Shown: one piece after another, positions 28,006 through 36,605 of the stretch
Layout of the letters: every line of letters starts with the position of its first letter
Numbering within the stretch: the stretch's first letter is position 1
Origin: CPC320 sp002336405
Lineage (GTDB): Bacteria > Pseudomonadota > Alphaproteobacteria > Rhodobacterales > Rhodobacteraceae
DNA: 64,000 nt
Reading direction: 5' to 3'
Assembly (NCBI GenBank): GCA_949372595.1
Contig: CASIAN010000009.1
Coordinates: 90,148 to 154,147 of the forward strand
Translations under genes and position numbers: made by a program
Notes under the pieces: model-generated
Databases searched by the model: none
Told to the model about the DNA's origin: nothing
What the model saw: the letters and a program-made list of their open reading frames with translations, nothing else

Positions 28006-28872
28006 TCAGGCGATTTTTTCCAGTTTGACCGCAGCTGTAATACCCAACGCATGGCATATGTCGCGGGTCAAGTCGGGGCGGTTCAGCGTGTAGAAATGCA
28101 ATGCATCAACGCCTTCATCAATCAATTGCGAGCACAATTCGGTACAGACTGCGGTGGCCAAGAGATCTTCGCGGTCGTCACGCTCGGCCTTTGAGAAAGC
28201 GTCGGTCAGCCAATTTGGAACCTTGGCGTTACAGGCTTTGGCAAAACGCCGTGTACCCTGCCAGTTTTCGATCGGCAAAATGCCCGGGGTGATCGGGACC
28301 TTTATCCCCGCTTTGTCGCAGGCATCGCGAAACCGTAAAAAGGTTTCGGCCTCAAAAAAGAATTGTGTCAGTGCTTCGCTTGCGCCGGCATCGATCTTGC
28401 GTTTCAGAAAATCGATATCTGTGCTTGTGCTTTCGGCTTCTGGATGGCCTTCGGGATAAGCGGCAACGCGCAGGGTGAAGTCACCGCTTTGTGCCAAAGC
28501 TGAAATTAACTCAAGCGAACTTTGAAACCCCTCAGGGTGTGGCGTAAAGCTGCCTTCGCCTTTTGGTGGGTCACCGCGCAATGCAACAATGTCTGAAATT
28601 CCCGCCGCCGCAAACGATTGGGCAACCGCCAATGTCTCTTTCCGGCTGGAATTGACACACGTCAGATGGGCCGCAACCCGCAAACCGGAGGATTTGTGTA
28701 AAGCGCTGACCGCATCGCGGGTAAGGTCTCGGGTGGTGCCACCAGCCCCATATGTCACCGAGATGAACCGCGGCTCTAAAGGCGCCAGTACTTGTACTGT
28801 ATCCCAAAGCCGGAACGAAGCCTCTAGGTTTTTGGGTGGGAAAAATTCAAACGAAATCTCTAGCGGGGTCAT
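28006..28872 (-). CDS. metF: Methylenetetrahydrofolate reductase
   Basis: A flavoprotein reducing 5,10-methylene- to 5-methyl-tetrahydrofolate for methionine synthesis. The product of 288 residues shows the MTHFR barrel: ISFEFFPPKNLEASFRLW at the N-terminus with the proton-relay Glu, ISVTYGAGGTTRD, VALRGDPP, EALTQFFFEAETFLRF and VPITPGILPI. ATG 28872 is chosen for family length; a GTG at 28911 is an alternative that adds 13 residues. It is divergent from a MetR-type regulator, the classic arrangement for control of metF by MetR and homocysteine. Confidence 0.95.
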   Translation of the reverse strand: MTPLEISFEFFPPKNLEASFRLWDTVQVLAPLEPRFISVTYGAGGTTRDLTRDAVSALHKSSGLRVAAHLTCVNSSRKETLAVAQSFAAAGISDIVALRGDPPKGEGSFTPHPEGFQSSLELISALAQSGDFTLRVAAYPEGHPEAESTSTDIDFLKRKIDAGASEALTQFFFEAETFLRFRDACDKAGIKVPITPGILPIENWQGTRRFAKACNAKVPNWLTDAFSKAERDDREDLLATAVCTELCSQLIDEGVDALHFYTLNRPDLTRDICHALGITAAVKLEKIA

Positions 28873-28920
28873 TGGTAGATCCAATTGTAAAGGGTCTGCC
28901 ACTTGTGCCACAGATGGTTA

Positions 28921-28937
28921 TATGAGACAAACTCATA
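28921..28937. promoter_or_regulatory. LysR-type box between metF and metR
   Basis: A perfect inverted repeat (TATGAG, ACAAA, CTCATA) that contains the T-N11-A core recognised by LysR-type regulators. It lies in the roughly 90-base gap between the divergent genes, overlapping the expected promoters. It is the best candidate for a MetR operator; binding is inferred. Confidence 0.55.
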
Positions 28938-28963
28938 AATTTCAACAAGGTTATGAATTTGAT

Positions 28964-29875
28964 ATGAAGATGCATCTCGAGTTTCGGCATTTGCGCACAG
29001 TTAAGACCATCCATGAAGCTGGGGGATTGGCCAAGGCTGCGGATATATTAAATATTACCCAGTCAGCATTAAGCCATCAAATCAAAGGTCTGGAGGCCCA
29101 GGCTGGTGTTGCTTTATTCTTGCGGCGCATCAAGCCTATGCGTTTAACGCCAGCCGGTTTAAGGCTTTTGCGGCTGGCCGAAAAGATATTGCCTGAGATC
29201 GATGCGGTGCAGACCGAGTTTTCAGGCCTGCGCGAGGGCCGTGCCGGGCGTTTGCATATCGCGATCGAATGCCACGCTTGTTTCGAATGGCTGTTGCCTG
29301 TGCTTGAGACGTTTCGCAAGCTCTGGCCCGAGGTTGATGTCGATATCCGTCCGGGGCTGGCTTTTGACGCGCTGCCAGCGCTGCAAAAGGAAGAGGTCGA
29401 TGTGGTTATCTCGTCAGATCCAGAAAATCTGGCGGACGTAGAATTCATCCCGTTGTTTGACTATGCGCCAGTTTTTGTGGCCTCAAGCAAACATCCTCTG
29501 GCCTTGAAAGACTTTATAGAGGCGCAAGACTTTCGCGGTGAGACATTGATCACCTATCCCGTCGAACGGGCGCGTTTGGATGTTTTCAGCCAGTTGCTGA
29601 CCCCCGCCAAAGTCGAACCCGCCGGATTGCGACAGGTCGAATTAACAGCAGTGATCTTGATGTTGGTCGCCTCCAACCGTGGGGTTGCTGTCTTGCCGGA
29701 CTGGGTGGTGCGCGAGGTGAAATATAGTTCGGATTACACCACTCGCCCTCTGACGCAGACAGGCATAACGCGCACGCTTTATGCAGCGACCCGCCGTGAA
29801 GACCTCACGAAAAAATACATCAAAGACCTCATCCACCTGGCAGGTGAAGAAGCAAAAAACCTTCAACTGGCTTGA
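28964..29875 (+). CDS. metR: LysR family regulator, MetR type
   Basis: The 303-residue protein has an N-terminal winged helix (about 1-62: FRHLRTVKTIHEAGGLAKAADILNITQSALSHQIKGLE) and a C-terminal periplasmic-binding-like effector domain. MetR uses homocysteine as co-activator of met genes. The assignment rests on the HLRTV(K)xIHExGGLA(K/R)AA N-terminus and the divergent metF neighbour. ATG 28964 matches the family start; the frame is open far upstream but only as the shadow of metF. Confidence 0.82.
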   Translation: MKMHLEFRHLRTVKTIHEAGGLAKAADILNITQSALSHQIKGLEAQAGVALFLRRIKPMRLTPAGLRLLRLAEKILPEIDAVQTEFSGLREGRAGRLHIAIECHACFEWLLPVLETFRKLWPEVDVDIRPGLAFDALPALQKEEVDVVISSDPENLADVEFIPLFDYAPVFVASSKHPLALKDFIEAQDFRGETLITYPVERARLDVFSQLLTPAKVEPAGLRQVELTAVILMLVASNRGVAVLPDWVVREVKYSSDYTTRPLTQTGITRTLYAATRREDLTKKYIKDLIHLAGEEAKNLQLA

Positions 29876-29907
29876 AATCCATCCATTAAATTTGTCAGAT
29901 ACGGACC

Positions 29908-30114
29908 CTATAGCGCTTTCAAATCACCCGCCATTTGTCGGCCATCACGGCCGTCTTGCAGTTCATAGCTGACCTTTTGGTTGTCAGCCAATCCGGTCAG
30001 GCCAGAGCGCTCCACAGCAGAAATATGAACAAATACATCGCTGCCACCAGTTTCCGGTGCGATGAAACCAAAGCCTTTAGTCGTGTTAAACCATTTCACG
30101 GTGCCAGTGGGCAT
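29908..30114 (-). CDS. Cold-shock domain protein (CspA family)
   Basis: A single 68-residue OB-fold nucleic-acid chaperone. RNP1 is KGFGFI at 13-18 and RNP2 is VFVHI at 27-31; the N-terminus MPTGTVKWFN is canonical. The gene is alone, with 381 bases between it and the upstream bufferin operon end, enough for its own promoter and a long leader of the kind that regulates csp genes. Whether it is cold-inducible cannot be read from the sequence. Confidence 0.95.
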   Translation of the reverse strand: MPTGTVKWFNTTKGFGFIAPETGGSDVFVHISAVERSGLTGLADNQKVSYELQDGRDGRQMAGDLKAL

Positions 30115-30495
30115 GTGTCCGTGTCTCCCCTTTGTTGCGCTGCTGCTGAAACGCTGCAGCTTTTGTAAGGGTGCAATGAGATCAAAAATATTGATCGCTT
30201 TATTCTTGCCCCTCGTAATGTGGCGATGATTGCATGGCTCTTGTAAAAATCAAGTAAAACTCCAACTGATTTACTTATAGGTGAAATATTTTGTAACATA
30301 TTCGCGTTAAACAAGTATTTTTTGCAAAATTTGTTGTAGAAAACCCGTAAGGTCTTGGCAGAAAAACTAAATCGGCGTGTCAATGTGGGCAAGATGGCGC
30401 CAAGCGCATAATCTAGCGGTATACAGTGAGCTGATTCGAGACGATGCCTTGGGCTGTGTGGGCGGCGCGATGTTTGCTTGTTGGCATGGCGCAGG
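30115..30495. other. Leader/promoter region of the cold-shock gene and 3' side of the DoxX gene
   Basis: No coding sequence is supported. The part next to the csp start is the presumed csp promoter and 5' leader on the minus strand. No clear terminator hairpin is seen after the DoxX gene. Confidence 0.5.
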
Positions 30496-31035
30496 CTATT
30501 TATACCCAAATATTCGGTCCAGTGACAAGATGCCCCCGCCTTTGAGAACCAGGACCAGTAAGGTGAAAATCCAAAAAGCCCGTTGATCAAGGATGAGACC
30601 ATCCGGCAGCTTGTCGAACCATGCACCCAGTGTGGCTGGCTGTGTGATCCCGCCATGACCATAAAGATCAGTCAGGCTTTGGAATGTGATAAATCCGATC
30701 ATGCCCAAGGCGGCGAAGCGCGTAACCAACCCCAAAACGATCAACGCGGGCAAGATGAATTCTGCCCATGTCCCGACCAGCACCACAATGCGGTGCCATG
30801 TGTTCAATTGGTCCGGATCATAATTGACCAGTTCCATAGCTCTGGGCAGAATCTGGATATATGCACCGGCCGCAGGGGATAAAAAGCCGAACAATCCCGG
30901 CCCGAGTTTTGTTACACCTGCGGTCCAGAAATAGATCAAAAGACTGGTTGCAAACACACCGCGCGCCAGCAGGGGTAACAGCGGCAACAGTGCCTCAGTC
31001 GTAGAAAAAATTGTGTTATGTACATGTTTAAACAT
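30496..31035 (-). CDS. DoxX family membrane protein of the bufferin operon (BufD-like)
   Basis: The 179-residue protein has four membrane segments of the DoxX type (about 22-42, 70-95, 98-118 and 145-170) with YFWTAGVTKLGPG after the first. DoxX proteins accompany bufferin operons as a probable electron-transfer or membrane partner; the exact job is not known. It overlaps the end of the DUF2063 gene by eight bases and is the last gene of the set DUF2282-DUF692-DUF2063-DoxX. Confidence 0.85.
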   Translation of the reverse strand: MFKHVHNTIFSTTEALLPLLPLLARGVFATSLLIYFWTAGVTKLGPGLFGFLSPAAGAYIQILPRAMELVNYDPDQLNTWHRIVVLVGTWAEFILPALIVLGLVTRFAALGMIGFITFQSLTDLYGHGGITQPATLGAWFDKLPDGLILDQRAFWIFTLLVLVLKGGGILSLDRIFGYK

Positions 31036-31810
31036 TTTCCTGCTGTCTTCTTTCGCGGCTATTCGGTCTTATTTCTATCAGCACATTTTGGGTCAGAAAT
31101 ATGGTCAATACGGCGGCCAGATCAAAATCTGTATGGTCGTCTTGCGCAGCGCTGACCGCATCAAAAAAATTCATTTTTTGCTTTAGGCTTTCGAAAAAAA
31201 TGGCCCCACCTGGCGGTAATAAAACTGGGTAGGGGTCAAAGTTGGGGCGCACCACCAACACATCCTGTGCCTGCACCGGTGGTTTGGGCGCATTAGGCGC
31301 GGTATTATAGTTCCAGATGCCATAGATCGGCCAGGCCGAGCTAATCAAGAACGCACAAGGCGACATTTTAAGCTCGGCGGCATTCAATTGCTCCGGTGAC
31401 AGAGCATCAATCTCAGACGGATGCACCGACTTGGCGTCGGCTGCGTGATACGAGCGGCGTAACGCAAACTCAAGGCGTGCGGTATCGGCAAGATAGGGCA
31501 GGTGCTCTAGCGGCTTAAAATCTTTTAAAAAGGCTGGGAAATTGTCACCATATTGATTGATGACAGGGCTTGCTGGCGGATGTTGGCGCACGAACAGACC
31601 GGCGATATTTTTGAAGTTCTGCTCACCCAAAAGTTTGGAAATGACTGGAAATCCAGTTTGTAATGCCTTGATTAAACTGTCCATGACATTGTTGCGATAG
31701 ACTGAAAACCGCCGATTGGCCACTTTGCCGCAGCCATTGGTCAAACCGGCAGGCACCGGGCTTTGTAGTGACAATATGGCAGTGGAAAAGATCTGTTGAT
31801 CTTGGCTCAT
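31028..31810 (-). CDS. DUF2063 bufferin maturation partner (BufC/HvfC-like)
   Basis: A 260-residue soluble protein. Its N-terminal DUF2063 domain (about 5-95) has the pattern RRFSVYRNNVMDSLIKALQTGFPVISKLLG and FVRQHPPASPVINQYG, then LEHLPYLADTARLEFALRRSYHA. In MNIO systems this family presents the precursor peptide to the DUF692 enzyme. The ATG overlaps the DUF692 stop as ATGA (31807-31810), so the two subunits are translationally coupled. An upstream in-frame start at 31870 is rejected for that reason. Confidence 0.87.
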   Translation of the reverse strand: MSQDQQIFSTAILSLQSPVPAGLTNGCGKVANRRFSVYRNNVMDSLIKALQTGFPVISKLLGEQNFKNIAGLFVRQHPPASPVINQYGDNFPAFLKDFKPLEHLPYLADTARLEFALRRSYHAADAKSVHPSEIDALSPEQLNAAELKMSPCAFLISSAWPIYGIWNYNTAPNAPKPPVQAQDVLVVRPNFDPYPVLLPPGGAIFFESLKQKMNFFDAVSAAQDDHTDFDLAAVLTIFLTQNVLIEIRPNSRERRQQENV

Positions 31811-32664
31811 ACCAAAACAGGGCTCAATGCATTCGCCGCCCGGTTGGCTTCGGCAGCCAGCAACGACCAATCAGGGACATCGGTATCCCATTCAACCAGC
31901 ACCGGTCGTGGACCTGCGGATGCCAACACATAATCTAACAGAGCCCACACCGGATCCGCGACGGGGCACCCATGGCTGTCAATCAACAGAGGCTCGCCAT
32001 CTTCGTCGGCTTGTTCGTCATGGCCGCCGATGTGAATTTCTGCCACGTGAGCCAGAGGCAGCTGATTGATATAGGTCTGGGGATTAAAGCTCAAATTGGT
32101 GGCTGAAATGAAAACATTATTGACATCCAGCAGCAGCCCGCAGCCACTTTGCTTCGTGATTTGGGTCAAAAACTCTGGTTCGCTCAATGTGCTATCCTCA
32201 AAAGCAAGATAGCTGGAAGGGTTTTCTAATAGCATTTGGTAGCCCAGTGCGTTCTGGACTTGATCAATGTGATCGACGATGCGGGTCAGACTGGACTCGG
32301 TGTAGGGCAGCGGCAAAAGATCATTGAGGAACTGATTGTCATGGCTGGACCAGGCGAGGTGTTCTGAAAAACTTGCGGGTTGCAGCCAGTCACACAAGCC
32401 TTTTAGGCGCAGCAGATGTGCCGTATCCAAGGGCCCTTCGCCACCAATGGACAACCCAACGCCATGTACCGAAATTGCAAACCGTTCTGCAAGGTGGTGC
32501 AATTGCGCCAGAGGTCTGCCACCAGCGCCCATATAATTCTCGGCATGAATTTCCAACCATTCCACTGGTGCTGGTTCTTTCATAATATTATTGAAATGCT
32601 GAGGTTTATATCCCACGCCAGGAGCGCAGGGCAGGGCTGTAAAGTGAGGGGAATGATCAAACAT
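31807..32664 (-). CDS. DUF692 multinuclear non-heme iron oxidase (BufB/HvfB/MbnB-like)
   Basis: A TIM-barrel enzyme of the MNIO family, whose members use an iron cluster to convert cysteines in a precursor peptide into heterocycles. The 285-residue product keeps the barrel's polar end-of-strand motifs: WLEIHAENYMG, VHGVGLSIGG, SEHLAW, LLENPSSYL, LLLDVNNVFISA, AEIHIGGH and LVEWDTD. These provide the His, Glu, Asp and Asn metal ligands. An ATG at 32670 lies only one base from the AAGGA site, so 32664 is preferred. It follows the DUF2282 precursor gene and overlaps the DUF2063 gene. Confidence 0.92.
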   Translation of the reverse strand: MFDHSPHFTALPCAPGVGYKPQHFNNIMKEPAPVEWLEIHAENYMGAGGRPLAQLHHLAERFAISVHGVGLSIGGEGPLDTAHLLRLKGLCDWLQPASFSEHLAWSSHDNQFLNDLLPLPYTESSLTRIVDHIDQVQNALGYQMLLENPSSYLAFEDSTLSEPEFLTQITKQSGCGLLLDVNNVFISATNLSFNPQTYINQLPLAHVAEIHIGGHDEQADEDGEPLLIDSHGCPVADPVWALLDYVLASAGPRPVLVEWDTDVPDWSLLAAEANRAANALSPVLV

Positions 32665-32687
32665 GCGCATGTCCTTGTATTGGAGTT

Positions 32688-32725
32688 GCTTGCCCTCCTC
32701 GCTTGTGAGGCACAGGAGGATAAGC
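32688..32725 (-). promoter_or_regulatory. Hairpin between bufferin precursor gene and its modifying enzyme gene
   Basis: GCTTGCCCTCCT (32688-32699) pairs with AGGAGGATAAGC (32714-32725) apart from a central mismatch, around a 14-base loop. It sits between the precursor stop and the start of the DUF692 gene and lacks a T-run. It could act as a partial terminator or 3' mRNA stabiliser giving more precursor than enzyme; this is inferred. Confidence 0.5.
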
Positions 32726-32733
32726 AGGTCTAC

Positions 32734-33036
32734 TTACGCGGGCAGATCGCGTGGTAGAGCCGATAGAGCACCGTTGCGTGCCGTGCCGTCGGCCTTGGTG
32801 GGAAGCTCAATTTCCATGCAGGTTCCGCCATTTACCAGCGCCCATGCGTTGCCTTGATAATCGACCGATGAGGTTCCGGCACAAGTTGTTCCCGGGCCAG
32901 CGGCACAATCGTTTTCTCCAGCTAGAGAAACACCAAAGCATTTTTCTTGTTCGCCAGAAACTGCCATTGTTGCTATGGTTGCAAGTGCTGTCGCCACTGC
33001 GCTTGCAATAGCGACTGTTTTTAGGGTGTGTGACAT
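32734..33036 (-). CDS. DUF2282 bufferin precursor (BufA1-like)
   Basis: A 100-residue secreted precursor. The signal peptide is about 1-28 (a hydrophobic stretch ending MAVSG). The mature part has four cysteines at 33, 44, 52 and 73 in the family pattern EKCFGVSLAGENDCAAGPGT, TCAGTSSVDYQGNAW and GGTCMEI. BufA1-type bufferins are ribosomally made, cysteine-modified copper-binding peptides of the periplasm in Caulobacter; the chemistry and metal in this organism are inferred from the family. It is the first gene of the operon, followed by the modifying enzyme pair. Confidence 0.9.
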   Translation of the reverse strand: MSHTLKTVAIASAVATALATIATMAVSGEQEKCFGVSLAGENDCAAGPGTTCAGTSSVDYQGNAWALVNGGTCMEIELPTKADGTARNGALSALPRDLPA

Positions 33037-33049
33037 ATCTTCACTTTCA

Positions 33050-33098
33050 TATACTAAAGTATAGTTAAAATATATTCGTTATAAAAATTTTAACGAAT
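33050..33098. promoter_or_regulatory. Two inverted repeats upstream of the bufferin operon
   Basis: Immediately before the precursor ATG are TATACT-AA-AGTATA (33050-33063) and ATTCGTTA ... TAACGAAT (33074-33081 and 33091-33098, nine-base spacer). Both are perfect and lie where the promoter should be. They are candidate binding sites for a metal-responsive or other regulator. No regulator gene is adjacent. Confidence 0.5.
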
Positions 33099-33332
33099 TA
33101 TTATCTTTTAGTATGGATGGTGTCAATCCTGCGAATCACAATCCCGTAAAGCGGAATAAACTCCCCGTGAGGTTGGCGTTAGACTGTATGCGTTACCTAA
33201 AGCCGACGCCATTTAGTCACCATGCCTTAAGGTCGCTTTAATGCGACGGCGACACGCCGGGACTATATAGAGTCTTTGAAGTGCCTAGCCCGCCAAATAG
33301 TCAATGTTATGCAAGAATTTCCAAACGTGTAA

Positions 33333-35279
33333 TTATACCTGATCGGGTGGCGTTGCCTCTAAGGCCAGTGTGATGGCGGTCTCGTCCAACCCGGCCATAC
33401 GGGTCTGTTTTTCGCCCAGCCTTCGGATGCTGACGGTGTGGTCTGCGACTTCTTTCATGCCACAGGCCAAGATCACCGGCACTTTGCCAAGCGAATGTTC
33501 GCGAACCTTGTAGTTGATCTTTTCATTGCGCAGATCAGCCTCGGCCCGAATGCCGCGCGCGATCAGGGCGTCGACGACCTGTTGGCAATATTCATTGGCG
33601 TCTGTCACAATCGAGGTGACGACAACTTGTCTTGGCGCCAGCCAGAAAGGCAATCTTCCGGCAGAGTTTTCTATCAGAATTCCAATGAAACGTTCAAAAG
33701 ATCCCACACAAGCGCGGTGCAGCATTACGGGACGATGTTTGGCACCATCTTCGGCGATGTAGGTTGCATCCAGTCGCTCTGGTAGCACAAAATCAACCTG
33801 CAATGTGCCACATTGCCAATCGCGCCCGATCGCATCGGTCAAGACGAATTCAAGTTTTGGTCCGTAAAATGCGCCTTCGCCGGGGTTGAGCTCGTACGCA
33901 CAGCCCGCAGCTTCAGTTGCAGCTTTCAAAGAGGCTTCTGCTTTGTCCCATACGCTGTCATCCCCAGAACGCTGTTCGGGCCGGTCGGAAAATTTCACTG
34001 AAAAGCTTTCAAACCCGAGATCGCGATAGACAGTAGACAGAAAGTTGATGAATTTTTTGGTTTCATATTCGATCTGGTCTTCACGGCAAAAGATATGTCC
34101 GTCATCTTGCGTAAAGCCACGCACCCGCATAATCCCGTGCAGTGCCCCCGAGGGTTCATAGCGGTTGCAACTGCCAAATTCGGCCATCCGCAGGGGCAGA
34201 TCGCGATAGGACTTCAGGCCTTGATTGAAGATCTGAACGTGACAGGGGCAGTTCATCGGCTTCAAGGCGTTTATCGCTTTTTCGCGCGCGTGCTCTTCGT
34301 CAACCTCGACGATAAACATGTTTTCTTGGTATTTATCCCAGTGGCCTGAGGCCTCCCACAGCTTGCGGTCGACCACTTGCGGTGTGTTGACCTCGACATA
34401 GCCGTCGCGGGTTTGCTGGCGGCGCATATAATCTTGTAGCGTGGTATAAATGCGCCAGCCGTTAGGATGCCAAAAGACTTGACCGGGGGCCTCTTCTTGC
34501 ATGTGGAACAGGCCCATTTCACGCCCCAGCTTGCGGTGGTCGCGTTTGGCGGCCTCTTCGAGCATCAGCATATGGGCTTTGAGGCTTTCTTTGTTAAGAA
34601 ACGCCACGCCATAAATCCGTTGCAGCATCGCTCGGTTGCTATCGCCGCGCCAATAGGCCCCGGCAATCGACATCAGCTTGAACCCGTCAGCTGGCACCTG
34701 GCCGGTGTGTTGCAGATGCGGGCCGCGGCACAGATCCTGCCAATCACCATGCCAGTACATCCGCAGCGGTTCGTCGCCCGGAATCGCCTCAATCAACTCG
34801 ACTTTATAGGGTTCGTTCGTGTCGTGGTAATGCTGGGTCGCGGCTGACCTGCTCCAGATTTCGGTGCGAACCGGATCGCGCAGGTTAATGATTTCCTTCA
34901 TCCTTTTCTCGATCACACCAAGATCCTCGGGGGTGAATGGCTCGGCGCGGTCAAAATCATAATACCAACCGTCCTTGATAACGGGTCCAATGGTCACTTT
35001 CACATCGGGCCAGATCTCTTGCACAGCGCGGGCCATAATATGGGCCAGATCATGGCGTACCAGCTCCAGCGCCGGAGCGCTGTCTTTCATGGTGTTGATG
35101 GCGATGCCGCTGTCACAGTTGATCGGCCACTGCAGATCCCAATGGGCATCGTTAACCGTGGCACTTATGGCTTTTTTGCCCAGCGAAGTGGCGATGTCTG
35201 TCGCGACCTCGCCCGCAGTAATGCCGGCGTCATAAAGACGTTGATTGCCATCTGGAAGCGTAAGTGTGATCTGGGACAT
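33333..35279 (-). CDS. thrS: Threonyl-tRNA synthetase
   Basis: Class II synthetase for tRNA-Thr. The 648-residue protein has the full set of domains: N-terminal TGS (about 1-60), editing domain with HDLAHIMARAVQEI, catalytic core with motif-2 region FGSCNRYEPSGALHGIMRVRGFTQDDGHIF, a zinc-site Cys in MNCPCHVQIF, and the C-terminal anticodon-binding domain. ATG 35279 follows AGGAGG; an upstream start at 35372 is rejected. It is divergent from the hydrolase gene at 35577. Confidence 0.97.
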   Translation of the reverse strand: MSQITLTLPDGNQRLYDAGITAGEVATDIATSLGKKAISATVNDAHWDLQWPINCDSGIAINTMKDSAPALELVRHDLAHIMARAVQEIWPDVKVTIGPVIKDGWYYDFDRAEPFTPEDLGVIEKRMKEIINLRDPVRTEIWSRSAATQHYHDTNEPYKVELIEAIPGDEPLRMYWHGDWQDLCRGPHLQHTGQVPADGFKLMSIAGAYWRGDSNRAMLQRIYGVAFLNKESLKAHMLMLEEAAKRDHRKLGREMGLFHMQEEAPGQVFWHPNGWRIYTTLQDYMRRQQTRDGYVEVNTPQVVDRKLWEASGHWDKYQENMFIVEVDEEHAREKAINALKPMNCPCHVQIFNQGLKSYRDLPLRMAEFGSCNRYEPSGALHGIMRVRGFTQDDGHIFCREDQIEYETKKFINFLSTVYRDLGFESFSVKFSDRPEQRSGDDSVWDKAEASLKAATEAAGCAYELNPGEGAFYGPKLEFVLTDAIGRDWQCGTLQVDFVLPERLDATYIAEDGAKHRPVMLHRACVGSFERFIGILIENSAGRLPFWLAPRQVVVTSIVTDANEYCQQVVDALIARGIRAEADLRNEKINYKVREHSLGKVPVILACGMKEVADHTVSIRRLGEKQTRMAGLDETAITLALEATPPDQV

Positions 35280-35576
35280 GGTTGTCCTCCTCGTCGTTTT
35301 GGCGCCTACCAAGCGCCCGGTTGCGGGTATGATACTTAAATTTATCGTAAAACGTTTGGCCTTGCGTAGCAAGGCGTAACTACCTTTATAATATGCAAAA
35401 AAAATGGTTTGGCAAAAAAATCAAGACCCCTGAGGCAGGTCAGTTCTCTAAGGCTGGTCATGTCTTATGGTCGAAAAATCAGTCTAAAAAAACACACGAT
35501 TAAACAGTGAACGCGGCAACAAGCGCTTGTAAAATACAGCTTGGTGTTGTTTTTGGTCGCCAAGCAGGAGGGTGAC
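35280..35576. other. Divergent region thrS / alpha-beta hydrolase
   Basis: No gene is supported. It should hold both promoters. I saw no T-box-like or other leader structure that I could defend. Confidence 0.5.
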
Positions 35577-36335
35577 ATGGCAACACACCGTTATTTTAAG
35601 ACCGCTCAGGGTCGTGAGCTCGCCTATCATCACAGCGAGGGGACTGGCCCGGCAATCGTTTTCCTGAGTGGGTTTAAATCCGATATGCAAGGCACCAAGG
35701 CGGTGCATCTTGAAGCCTGGGCCAGACGCAGCGGGCGGGCATTTCTGCGGTTTGATTATTCTGGTCACGGCCAGTCTTCGGGCGCGTTTACCGATGGGTG
35801 TATCAGCGACTGGTCTGAGGATGCGGTGGCGGCAGTGACCCATTTAATCGACGGGCCGGTGATTTTGGTTGGCTCTTCAATGGGGGGCTGGATAGCGCTG
35901 CTGCTGGCGCAGAGATTGGAACAAACCAAGGTGGCCGGGATGGTGACGGTCGCTGCGGCGCCGGATTTTACCGAAGACAGTATGTGGGTGGGCTTTGACG
36001 ACGCAGAGCGCTCTGATCTGCAGCGTTTTGGTCAGGTTGTGCTGCCCTCGGATTACGACGAACCCTATGTGATTACCCGCCGGTTGATCGAAGACGGGCG
36101 ACAGAACCTCGTGCTGCGGGCACCGCTGGCACTGCCGTTTGCGGTGCGGTTTTTGCAAGGTACCGCAGATAAGGCTGTTGAAATGTCGGTAGCACTGCGG
36201 CTGCTTGAGCACGCGATGGGCCCCGATATGCAACTGACCCTGGTCGATGGTGCAGACCACCGGTTTTCGGATGATGTTTGTCTGGCATTGATTGAGCGTG
36301 CTGTGGCTGAGGTGGCGCTTTTGGCGGCGTCTTGA
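35577..36335 (+). CDS. Alpha/beta hydrolase (ABHD10-like)
   Basis: The 252-residue soluble hydrolase has FLSGFKSDMQGTKA near the start, FLRFDYSGHGQSSG around residue 60, the nucleophile elbow GSSMGGW near residue 100, and a late DGADHRF that supplies His. This resembles short mitochondrial/bacterial thioesterase-like hydrolases of the ABHD10 type. The substrate is unknown. The ATG is placed by an AGGAGGGT site; an upstream ATG at 35541 is rejected. Confidence 0.85.
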   Translation: MATHRYFKTAQGRELAYHHSEGTGPAIVFLSGFKSDMQGTKAVHLEAWARRSGRAFLRFDYSGHGQSSGAFTDGCISDWSEDAVAAVTHLIDGPVILVGSSMGGWIALLLAQRLEQTKVAGMVTVAAAPDFTEDSMWVGFDDAERSDLQRFGQVVLPSDYDEPYVITRRLIEDGRQNLVLRAPLALPFAVRFLQGTADKAVEMSVALRLLEHAMGPDMQLTLVDGADHRFSDDVCLALIERAVAEVALLAAS

Positions 36336-36374
36336 TACCTTGACTGGCGTCTGTGTAATCATTGCGGAGTATAT

Positions 36375-36416
36375 CACCACCGGCCAAACACCACCGGCCA
36401 AACACCACCGGCCAGT
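36375..36416. repeat. Three tandem 14-base repeats after the hydrolase gene
   Basis: The unit CACCACCGGCCAAA occurs at 36375-36388 and 36389-36402. A third copy at 36403-36416 differs only in its last two bases. It lies 39 bases after the hydrolase stop. There is no spacer between units, so it is a simple tandem repeat and not a CRISPR. Confidence 0.85.
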
Positions 36417-36605
36417 CACCCCTGACCAAACACAGTCACAATACGAACAAGAGACCGGTGAAACACTACGGAAAATATATCAAGAAATTAAAAATCAGCA
36501 TATAATGCATAGCATAATACAGGATTTGTGATCAATTTTTGCTCTGTATGGACAGTCTGACAGCCCACGATTAGAATGTGCTAAAACGATATTTATGAGG
36601 CACAA

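Noticed and set aside
36375..36416. Possible CRISPR array
   Set aside because: The repeat units are directly adjacent without spacers and only 14 bases long.
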